From: Granulosicoccus sp963833195
Lineage (GTDB): Bacteria > Pseudomonadota > Gammaproteobacteria > Granulosicoccales > Granulosicoccaceae
Direction of reading: 5' to 3'
Assembly (NCBI GenBank): GCA_963833195.1
Contig: CAWHXF010000027.1
Span: 1,116,001 to 1,180,000 of the forward strand
DNA length: 64,000 bases
Shown: one piece after another, positions 30,212 to 36,828 of the stretch
Position numbering within the stretch: position 1 is the first letter of the stretch
How the letters are laid out: each line of letters starts with the position of its first letter
Made by a program: the position numbers and the translations under genes
Notes under the pieces: generated by a model
Seen by the model: only the letters and a program-made list of their open reading frames with translations
Told to the model about the DNA's origin: nothing
The model's database searches: none

Positions 30212-31714
30212 TCAGCCGGTATCCAGACCGGCCAGGTAGCGCTCGGCGACGTCGCGGTGTCCGGCGAGCTTCGTCGCGTCCATCCTGCGCACGTTCGCCA
30301 CCATCATCGACCAGCGCGGATTGCCCGCGAGCGCGTCCGCGTGGTCGTCGATCCAGCGCCAGAAGAGTCCGTCCCACACCGCGCACCAGTCCCCGCGCGC
30401 ATGGTCGGACATCTTCAGCACGTAGCTCGACCCGGAGAAGTAGGGCTTCGTCGTGATGGCGCCGCCGTCCGCGTTCTGGCTCATGGCATAGGCGTTCGGC
30501 ACCATTACCCAGTCGTAGGCGTCGATGAACATCTCCATGAACCAGGTGTAGATGTCGTCGGGGTGGATCTCGCACAGGAACATGAAGCCGCCGAGCACCA
30601 TCAGGCGCTCGATGTGGTGCGCGTAGCCGGTGTCGAGGATGCGTCGTATGGCATCGTCCACGGGCGCGACGCCGGTGGTGGCATCGTAGAAGGCGGACGG
30701 CATGCGCCGCTCGTGCCCCCAGTGATTGGTCGTGCGCATGGGCACACCAAGGTCGTCGTAGGTGGCACGCATGAACTCGCGCCAGCCCACGATCTGCCGC
30801 ACGAAGCCCTCCAGGCTGTTGATGGGCACGTCCCTCCCCGCCGCCGCGGCCAGCACCGCGTCCAGCACCTGTCTCGGCGTCAGCAGCCCGACGTTCAGCA
30901 TCGGCGTCAGCACGCCGTGATAGAGCCATGACTCGCCGGCGACGATCGCGTCCTCGTACGGCCCGAAGCGCTCCAGTCGCTCGTCCACGAAGCGCTGCAG
31001 CCACGCATCCGCCTCGTCGTGACGGATCGGGAAGTGCCAGCTCTCGAGCGACCCGGGGTTGTCCGGGAACTGCTCGGCGACGCTGGTTCGAGCGGTCTCG
31101 ATGATCTCGTCCGCCGTCACGCTCGGCAACGCGGGCAGGTGCGCGCGCTCCTTCTTCGGCAGCTTCCTGCGGTTGTCGGCATCGAAGCTCCACTTGCCGC
31201 CCTGCGGTTCGCCGTCCGCATCGACCATGACCCCGAAGCGGCGGCGCTGCCAGGTGTAGAAGTCCGCCATGTACCAGCGCTTCCGGCCGGCGCGATAGTC
31301 GGCGTTGTCGAGCGGATCGTTCAGGAACATGGGCGTCTCGAGCGCCGCGAGCGATACCTGCGCGGCGTCGCAGGCCGCGCGCAGCCGCTTGTGCAGCAGG
31401 AAGTCGTGCGGATCGCACACGACGATGCGTCCGTAGCCCTCGCCCGCCAGCCTGTGCAGCAGCGCCGGCAGCGCGCTTTCGGGGCCCTCGTACGGCACCG
31501 TCTCCACGCGGTGCCCGGCCGATTCCAGGCGCGCGGCGTACGCCGCCAGCGTGGCGCGGTGATAGGCGAGCTTCGCTCGGTGGAAGCGCGCGGGGTGATG
31601 CGCGTCGCCGAAGAACAGCGAATCCTCCACCAGCACCACGAGCGCGGGCTCGCGCGCGAGCGCCGGGTGCTCGGCGAAGAGCTGGTGCGGGAAGACGAGC
31701 GCTGCGACGTTCAT
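30212..31714 (-). CDS. Photolyase-related protein of the FeS-BCP group, apparently lacking the Fe-S cysteines
   Basis: A 500-aa protein of the prokaryotic (6-4)-photolyase/cryptochrome group. It has the N-terminal alpha/beta antenna domain (ALVFPHQLF, LVVLVEDSLFFGD), GKWSFDADNR, and the FAD-binding half with LNVGLLTPRQVLDAV, EGFVRQIVGWREFMR and NAYAMSQNADGGAITTKPYF. Of the four cysteines that hold the [4Fe-4S] cluster in PhrB-type enzymes, the one in FLCEIHP is kept; the Cys-x-x-Cys pair after KMSD is replaced by HARGD, and the last is not obvious. DNA repair by flavin and light is likely; a sensory role is possible. Divergent from another photolyase-family gene. Confidence 0.85.
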   Translation of the reverse strand: MNVAALVFPHQLFAEHPALAREPALVVLVEDSLFFGDAHHPARFHRAKLAYHRATLAAYAARLESAGHRVETVPYEGPESALPALLHRLAGEGYGRIVVCDPHDFLLHKRLRAACDAAQVSLAALETPMFLNDPLDNADYRAGRKRWYMADFYTWQRRRFGVMVDADGEPQGGKWSFDADNRRKLPKKERAHLPALPSVTADEIIETARTSVAEQFPDNPGSLESWHFPIRHDEADAWLQRFVDERLERFGPYEDAIVAGESWLYHGVLTPMLNVGLLTPRQVLDAVLAAAAGRDVPINSLEGFVRQIVGWREFMRATYDDLGVPMRTTNHWGHERRMPSAFYDATTGVAPVDDAIRRILDTGYAHHIERLMVLGGFMFLCEIHPDDIYTWFMEMFIDAYDWVMVPNAYAMSQNADGGAITTKPYFSGSSYVLKMSDHARGDWCAVWDGLFWRWIDDHADALAGNPRWSMMVANVRRMDATKLAGHRDVAERYLAGLDTG

Positions 31715-31793
31715 GCGAAAAAGCTTACCGGGCGTCCGCGTGCCGGCGCACATCCGGGCGAGACTGACACGTCGCCCACCCGTCGCAGCCTCG

Positions 31794-32942
31794 ATGCCCT
31801 TCCCGCCCGCCGACCCGATCGCCCCGCTCGCCTCGCACTTCCACGTCGACATGGACGAGGTGCGGGCGCGACTCGCGGCCATCGACCCGAAGGCCTACGC
31901 GCGCTCCCGGAACGATCTCGATGGACGCGCCACGTGGCTCGGCCCGTTCCTGACGCACGGCGTCATCTCGACCGTCGACGTGGCCGATGCGGTGCGCGCG
32001 AAGCACGACGTGCAGGACTGCGCGAAGCTGCTGTCCGAGCTCGGCTGGCGCGAGTTCTTCCACCGCACCTGGCAGCTCGAGGGCGACGGCATCTTCGAGG
32101 ACGTGCGCCATCCCCAGCAAGGCGTGCGCGACGAGACCCCGCCCGCGGCCGTGCTGGACGGCGACACCGGCATCGACGGCATCGACGTGCCCCTGCGCCA
32201 CCTGACGCGCGAGGGCACCATGCACAACCACGCGAGGCTCTGGACGGCGGCGGTGACGTGCAACTTCGCGCGCACCTGGTGGCAGGAGCCCGCGCGCTGG
32301 CTCCACTACCACCTCATCGACGGGGACCTGGCGAGCAATACCCTGTCCTGGCAGTGGGTCGCCGGCACCTTCTCGGCCAAGCGCTACGTCGCGAACCAGG
32401 ACAACGTCAACAAGTTCTCGAAGTCCCGTCAGCACGGCACGTGGATGGATGTCCCGTACGAGGAGCTCGATTCCCTCGAGATGCCCGTCGACTCGCGCCG
32501 CGCGCCGGACTACGCCGGCATGGACGATCGCGACACGCTGACCGGTGCCCTGCCCGGACGCGCGATCTCGTCGCTGGAACCGTTCGGGGGCCCCGTGGCC
32601 CTGCGCTCGGTCTGGCACCTGGACCCGCGCTGGCGCACCGACATCGAACGCCAGATCGTGTTCATCGACGTGGACACGGCGCTCGACTGGCCCATGCACG
32701 AGCGGCGCTGGCGGCTGATAGCGCACTGGGCCGAGCGATGCGGCGCGGAGCTTTTGCACGGCACGGTGGACGAGCTCGCGTCGGCGCTTCGGGAGGCGGA
32801 CGTCGTGCGCACCGAGTACCCGGCCTGCAACGCCTGGCCGGGCAAGGTGGAGGAGCGCCGCTGGCTCTGCCCCATGCCGCAGAAGCCCTTCGGCAGCTTC
32901 ACGAAGTTCTGGAAGCAGGTGTCGCACGCGGCAGGTCTGTAG
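31794..32942 (+). CDS. FAD-binding photolyase-like protein with reversed domain order
   Basis: A 382-aa protein from ATG 31794. Its first 260 residues are the photolyase FAD-binding domain (LGPFLTHGVISTVDV, ELGWREFFHRTWQ, HNHARLWTA, then DGDLASNTLSWQWVAGTF). The usual N-terminal antenna domain is missing. After residue 280 a Rossmann-like segment appears (RQIVFIDVDTALDW, then RLIAHWAERCGAELLHGT and EADVVRTEYP), as if the alpha/beta half had moved to the C-terminus. The nucleotide-free or repair activity is unknown. A longer start at 31713 shares two bases with the divergent gene's ATG; the shorter one leaves room for a promoter. Confidence 0.8.
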   Translation: MPFPPADPIAPLASHFHVDMDEVRARLAAIDPKAYARSRNDLDGRATWLGPFLTHGVISTVDVADAVRAKHDVQDCAKLLSELGWREFFHRTWQLEGDGIFEDVRHPQQGVRDETPPAAVLDGDTGIDGIDVPLRHLTREGTMHNHARLWTAAVTCNFARTWWQEPARWLHYHLIDGDLASNTLSWQWVAGTFSAKRYVANQDNVNKFSKSRQHGTWMDVPYEELDSLEMPVDSRRAPDYAGMDDRDTLTGALPGRAISSLEPFGGPVALRSVWHLDPRWRTDIERQIVFIDVDTALDWPMHERRWRLIAHWAERCGAELLHGTVDELASALREADVVRTEYPACNAWPGKVEERRWLCPMPQKPFGSFTKFWKQVSHAAGL

Positions 32943-33104
32943 GTGGCACGCGGACGAGCGCCGAAGCAGACCAAGATCTGCCCGAGCTGCGGGCTGCCCT
33001 TCGAGAACCGCAGGAAGTGGGAAGCGCGCGGGCTGTGGGAGTCGATCGTGTACTGCTCGGAGCGGTGCCGTCGCGCAGCACGCCGCCCGGCAAGCCCGAA
33101 GTAG
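32943..33104 (+). CDS. DUF2256 zinc-ribbon-like small protein
   Basis: A 53-aa protein read from a GTG immediately after the preceding stop. It has the DUF2256 pattern: CPSCGLPFENRRKW, then a tryptophan spacer (GLWESIVYCSERCR). Four cysteines in two Cys-x2-3-Cys pairs suggest zinc binding. DUF2256 genes are commonly next to or fused with cryptochrome/photolyase genes, exactly as here. The molecular role is unknown. Its C-terminus is basic and short. Confidence 0.85.
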   Translation: MARGRAPKQTKICPSCGLPFENRRKWEARGLWESIVYCSERCRRAARRPASPK

Positions 33105-33137
33105 GGGCTCCTCGCTCGCCCGATCGCTCGGCGCGTC

Positions 33138-34088
33138 TCAGGCGGCCAGCAACCGCGCCGCACCGATCAGCGCCGGGTAAGGCGAGTGGATGACGTAGGT
33201 GGGCACGCGTTCCAGGTAGGCGCCCATGCGCCCCTTCGCCTCGAACGCGGCGCGAAAGCCGGACGCCTCGAAGAAGCGGCCGAGCCTGGGCACGACCCCA
33301 CCGCCGACGTAGCAGCCGCCCTCCGCACCGAGCGACAGGACCAGGTCGCCGGCGCACGCACCCAGCGCGCGGCAGAAGAGCTCCAGGGTCTCGACCGCCA
33401 GCGCGTCGTCGCCGGACAGCCCCGCCCCGGTCACCTCGGCCGGCGTGCGAGGCAGATCGGGCAGCGCGTCGATCTCGCGCAGCGCCGCGTACACGTTCAC
33501 GAGGCCGGGCCCGGACAGCAACCGCTCGCAGCTCACATGACCGAAGCGCGCGGCCAGGCGCTCCAGCAGGACGCGCTCGCGCGCGCCTTGCGGCGCGAAG
33601 CTGACGTGCCCGCCCTCGCCCTGCAGGGCCGTCCAGTGCGTGCCGCACGGCACGAGGCCCGACACGCCCAGACCCGTCCCGGGGCCCAGCACGGCGATGG
33701 CGTGGCGCGGCTGCGCGGCGCCTTGGCCGACCTGCACCAGCTCGTCGCTCGGCAGGTGCGGCACCGACAAGGCCAGCGCCGTGAAGTCGTTGACGACGTG
33801 CAGGGTGTGCAGGCCGAGCGCCTCGCGCGCCGCGGAGATCGAGAACGACCAGTCGTTGTTGGTGAGCTTCGCGATGTCCCCGGTGACGGGGTTGGCCACG
33901 GCCACCGCCGCGGCCTCGAGCTCGGGCGAGCCGCAGAGCGACACGAACGCCTGCACGGCGGCCACGAGGCCCGGGTAGTCGCCGGTGCGGAACGTGGTGG
34001 GCGCCTCGGGCAGGCCCGCCTCGTCGAGCAGGGCGAACCGGGCATTGGTGCCACCGATGTCGCCCACCAGGCGTCGCTTGTCGTGCAT
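33138..34088 (-). CDS. glk: Glucokinase
   Basis: A 316-aa ROK-unrelated Glk-family kinase that phosphorylates glucose with ATP at the entry to glycolysis. The ATP site is LVGDIGGTNARFAL, the sugar-binding region has NDWSFS and VVNDFTALAL, and further family motifs are GPGTGLGVS and GEGGHVSFAP. Start chosen at ATG 34088 (MHDKRRLVGD); a longer frame to 34160 is not conserved. Monocistronic, with no neighbouring sugar gene. Confidence 0.94.
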   Translation of the reverse strand: MHDKRRLVGDIGGTNARFALLDEAGLPEAPTTFRTGDYPGLVAAVQAFVSLCGSPELEAAAVAVANPVTGDIAKLTNNDWSFSISAAREALGLHTLHVVNDFTALALSVPHLPSDELVQVGQGAAQPRHAIAVLGPGTGLGVSGLVPCGTHWTALQGEGGHVSFAPQGARERVLLERLAARFGHVSCERLLSGPGLVNVYAALREIDALPDLPRTPAEVTGAGLSGDDALAVETLELFCRALGACAGDLVLSLGAEGGCYVGGGVVPRLGRFFEASGFRAAFEAKGRMGAYLERVPTYVIHSPYPALIGAARLLAA

Positions 34089-34124
34089 CGATCCGATGGT
34101 AACGCCGCGCGCCGTCGCGCGGGG

Positions 34125-34154
34125 TCGCCACCGCGTACCGTTCGGGCCTATACT
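34125..34154 (+). promoter_or_regulatory. Promoter for tRNA-Ser(CGA)
   Basis: TATACT (34149-34154) with a weak -35 region (TCGCCA, 34125-34130, 18-base spacer). The predicted start is about 27 bases ahead of the tRNA. Confidence 0.5.
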
Positions 34155-34187
34155 CGCCACCGCGGCCCACGGGCCCGACCGCGCACC

Positions 34188-34279
34188 GGAGAGGTGGCAG
34201 AGTGGTCGAATGCGCCGGATTCGAAATCCGGTATACGGTTTCGCCGTATCGAGGGTTCGAATCCCTCCCTCTCCGCCAT
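34188..34279 (+). tRNA. tRNA-Ser(CGA)
   Basis: A 92-base class II tRNA. The acceptor GGAGAGG pairs with CCTCTCC, the anticodon loop TTCGAAA gives CGA, there is a long variable arm (TATACGG...CCGTATC), the T-loop is GGTTCGAATCC, and CCA is encoded. It reads UCG codons. Confidence 0.96.
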
Positions 34280-34413
34280 CCGCGCATCGGCGTGCGCCGG
34301 CTCTTCATTCCGCGCACGGGCAAGCGAACCGGGGCCGATGACCCGAGTCACCGGTTCTCGCGACGGTACGAATGGTCGAAGTCGTGCGACACCGGCACGA
34401 GAGCGGCAGGCAA

Positions 34414-34505
34414 TGGCGGAGAGAGAGGGATTCGAACCCTCGATACGCGATAAAACGTATACTCCCTTAGCAGGGGAGCGCCTTCAGCCACTCGGCCACC
34501 TCTCC
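34414..34505 (-). tRNA. tRNA-Ser(GCT)
   Basis: A 92-base class II tRNA on the minus strand. The acceptor begins GGAGAGG, the anticodon stem-loop CTCCCCTGCTAAGGGAG gives GCT, the variable arm is long (TATACG...CGTAT), the T-arm is GGGTTCGAATCCC, and CCA is encoded. It reads AGC/AGU codons. Its position after csrA and tRNA-Arg is classic for Gammaproteobacteria. Confidence 0.96.
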
Positions 34506-34726
34506 TCGCCCGGCATGGACGCGACCTACCGTCCACCGCCTCCTACACCTTTACCGACCCGCGGACGTGACGCCACGCCGAACGCGTGGCCCGCAAGCCG
34601 ACCCGCGCCCCGTCCGCCTGCACGGAAGGGTTCGCATGCGTCCCGCGCTACCGGAAGGCATGTCGCCAACGCGCCCTGGCAGGGAACGAGCCCCGCGGTG
34701 AGAACGTGCGGTCGAAAGATCGCTAG

Positions 34727-34803
34727 TGGCGCGCCCGGAAGGATTCGAACCTCCGACCGCCTGGTTCGTAGCCAGGTACTCTATCCAACTGAGCTACGGG
34801 CGC
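34727..34803 (-). tRNA. tRNA-Arg(ACG)
   Basis: A 77-base cloverleaf: acceptor GCGCCCG/CGGGCGC, D-arm GCTCAGTTGGATAGAGT, anticodon loop CTACGAA (ACG, read as ICG after deamination), T-arm GGAGGTTCGAATCCTTCC, encoded CCA. Confidence 0.97.
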
Positions 34804-34824
34804 GCTGTGCCTTGCGACGGGCGG

Positions 34825-34853
34825 AGTATGGTGGCTGACGACGCGGCCGTCAA
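34825..34853 (-). promoter_or_regulatory. Sigma70-type promoter for tRNA-Arg(ACG)
   Basis: On the minus strand TTGACG (34853-34848), an exactly 17-base spacer, and CATACT (34830-34825). The tRNA begins about 15 bases after the predicted start site. One of the best sigma70 matches in the window. Confidence 0.68.
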
Positions 34854-34903
34854 CCGTACTTCGCCCGTCCCAGGGGTCCTCCATCGAGCGGACTTGCGCT
34901 TCT

Positions 34904-35206
34904 TCAGCCTTCGTTGGCCGCCAGCGCCTGACGGTCACCGACCATTCCGGCCGCTTCGACATCCGAGCCGCCGCCCGTACCGTCGTCCGCATCGGCCGGG
35001 GCGCCCGCGGGCGCCGCTGCACCCCCGTTCGCCTCGATCTCGCGCTCGCGCTTGATGCGGTCGTAGATCTCCTCGCGGTGTACCGCGACCTCCTTCGGCG
35101 CGTTGACGCCGATACGCACCTGGTTCCCCTTCACACCGAGCACGGTGACCGTCACCTCGTCGCCGATCATGAGGGTCTCGCCAACGCGTCTGGTCAGTAT
35201 CAACAT
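34904..35206 (-). CDS. csrA: Carbon storage regulator CsrA with long C-terminal tail
   Basis: CsrA binds GGA-containing RNA hairpins to repress or activate translation. The core, residues 1-60, is canonical: MLILTRRVGETLMIGD, GNQVRIGVNAPKEVAVHREEIY, with the RNA-contacting L4 and R44 in place. It then continues as an alanine/glycine/aspartate-rich tail to residue 100, whereas CsrA is normally 60-70 aa. Start at ATG 35206. It lies downstream of lysC on the same strand, as in many Gammaproteobacteria. Confidence 0.94.
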   Translation of the reverse strand: MLILTRRVGETLMIGDEVTVTVLGVKGNQVRIGVNAPKEVAVHREEIYDRIKREREIEANGGAAAPAGAPADADDGTGGGSDVEAAGMVGDRQALAANEG

Positions 35207-35382
35207 CCGTTTTACTCCTGAAGCTTCGGGTTTGCGCCTCGGTCCCTGCCTCCGGTACGACGTGCCGGGGTCCGCGGCTGGTGCGCGAACACGACTTGGC
35301 GCCGCGCCTTCGGGAGGCGTCGTGCGTGCCGCTTTCACGTCGCTTGCTTGCTGCACCCGCAAGGTGTGTGAACGCGTTCTCG

Positions 35383-35391
35383 ATTATGGCA
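35383..35391 (-). promoter_or_regulatory. Extended -10 promoter element upstream of csrA
   Basis: TGCCATAAT on the minus strand matches the TGnTATAAT form at all but one base; no -35 match stands upstream, as is allowed for extended -10 promoters. It would give a leader of about 170 bases before csrA. Confidence 0.42.
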
Positions 35392-35402
35392 CCAGTAGCA
35401 CC

Positions 35403-35418
35403 ATGTCCTGGGGGACAT
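35403..35418. repeat. Inverted repeat upstream of csrA
   Basis: atgtcc-tggg-ggacat: two perfect 6-base arms around a 4-base centre, 12 bases upstream of the extended -10 element. It could be an operator for a dimeric regulator; no known operator is recognised. Confidence 0.4.
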
Positions 35419-35574
35419 AATGCGGCGAAGCGCAGTTTTAACAGTCCGAACACGAGGACGCAGCGCTGCACCGCAGGGCGACGATACGCCGACGCATACC
35501 CTGCCGTTCCCCACTATCCACCCGGTAAGCCCGGATTCCGCAGCGAACGCGGGGCCGATCCGGTTGGACGCTCT

Positions 35575-36828
35575 TTACCGCGTTTCACCGGTTTCACCGG
35601 AGGAGTCGCCCCCGAGCTCGAATTCCTCGTGCAACGCGCGCACGCCGAGCTCGAGGAACTTCTCGTCGACCACCACGGAGACCTTGATTTCCGAGGTGGA
35701 GATCATGCGCAGGTTGATGCCGTTGCACGACAGCGCGCGGAACATGCGGCTCGCGATGCCCGCGTGCGAGCGCATGCCCACGCCGACGATCGAGATCTTG
35801 ACGATGCGGTCATCGCCCGACACCTTGCCGGCGCCTATCTCCGCCTTCAGGCCCTGCAGCCGCTCGAGCACGCGGCGGTACTCGTCGCGGTGGACCGTGA
35901 AGGTGAAGTCCGTCAGACCGTCGGCGCCGACGTTCTGCAGGATCATGTCCACCTCGATGTTCATCTCCGCGACCGGTCCGAGGATCGAGTACGCGATGCC
36001 CGGACGGTCCGGCACGTCCTGCACCGTCACCTGGGCCTCGTCGCGGTTGAAGGCGATGCCCGACACCAGTGCCTGTTCCATCTCGTCGTCCTCGTCGTCG
36101 TAGGTGATCAGCGTGCCCTCGTCGGGCGCGAAGGTGGACAGCACGCGCAGCGGCACGGCGTGCTTGCCCGCGAACTCCACGGCACGTATCTGCAGCACCT
36201 TGGAGCCGAGGCTCGCCATCTCGAGCATCTCCTCGAAGGTGATGCGCGAGAGCCTGCGCGCGCGCGACTCCACCCGCGGATCCGTGGTGTAAACGCCGTC
36301 CACGTCGGTGTAGATGCGGCATTCGTCGGCCTTCAATGCCGCCGCCAACGCCACGGCACTCGTGTCCGAGCCCCCGCGGCCGAGCGTCGTGATGTCGCCG
36401 CGCTCGTCCACGCCCTGGAAGCCCGCCACCACGGGCACCGTGCCGCGCTCGATGTCGGCGCGCAGCGCCTCGGTGCCGATGTCCAGGATGCGCGCCTTGC
36501 TGTGCGCCGCGTCGGTCAGCATCGGTACCTGCAGCCCCGTCCACGAACGCGCCGCGCAGCCGAGCTCCTTCAACGCCATGGCCAGCAGCGCGATCGTGAC
36601 CTGCTCGCCGGTGGCCAGGAGCACGTCGAGCTCGCGCACGTCGACGGTGGCGGGCTGCATCTCGCGCGCGAGCGCCACGAGCCGGTTCGTCTCGCCCGAC
36701 ATGGCCGACACCACGACGACGACGTCGACGCCCGACGCGCGCGCCTCCATCACGAGTTTCGCGACGTGACGGATGCGCTCGGCGGACCCCATGGAGGTGC
36801 CGCCGAACTTCATGACGTGCAGCGTCAT
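35575..36828 (-). CDS. lysC: Aspartate kinase
   Basis: A 417-aa aspartokinase, first step of lysine, threonine and methionine synthesis. The kinase domain has VMKFGGTSMGSAERI, TLGRGGSDTSAVALA and YTDVDGVYTTDPR. Two ACT domains follow (from about residues 265 and 345; VTVQDVPDRPGIAYSI and ISIVGVGMRSHAGIA), implying allosteric feedback by lysine and/or threonine. The ATG at 36828 overlaps the alaS stop (ATGA), so it lies in the alaS operon. Confidence 0.96.
   Translation of the reverse strand: MTLHVMKFGGTSMGSAERIRHVAKLVMEARASGVDVVVVVSAMSGETNRLVALAREMQPATVDVRELDVLLATGEQVTIALLAMALKELGCAARSWTGLQVPMLTDAAHSKARILDIGTEALRADIERGTVPVVAGFQGVDERGDITTLGRGGSDTSAVALAAALKADECRIYTDVDGVYTTDPRVESRARRLSRITFEEMLEMASLGSKVLQIRAVEFAGKHAVPLRVLSTFAPDEGTLITYDDEDDEMEQALVSGIAFNRDEAQVTVQDVPDRPGIAYSILGPVAEMNIEVDMILQNVGADGLTDFTFTVHRDEYRRVLERLQGLKAEIGAGKVSGDDRIVKISIVGVGMRSHAGIASRMFRALSCNGINLRMISTSEIKVSVVVDEKFLELGVRALHEEFELGGDSSGETGETR

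Larger units (their letters stand above)
35207..35574 (-). other. csrA upstream region (368 bases, no gene)
   Basis: No conserved reading frame is seen on either strand. It holds an extended -10 candidate (35383-35391), the inverted repeat at 35403-35418 and the AT-richest stretch of the neighbourhood (around 35420-35440). No lysine riboswitch or other structured leader is recognised. Confidence 0.6.

Noticed and set aside
34280..34726. Mobile island inserted at the tRNA genes
   Set aside because: No integrase, direct repeat of a tRNA 3' end or composition break is seen; the short spacers hold nothing recognisable and the order csrA-tRNA-Arg-tRNA-Ser is ancestral.
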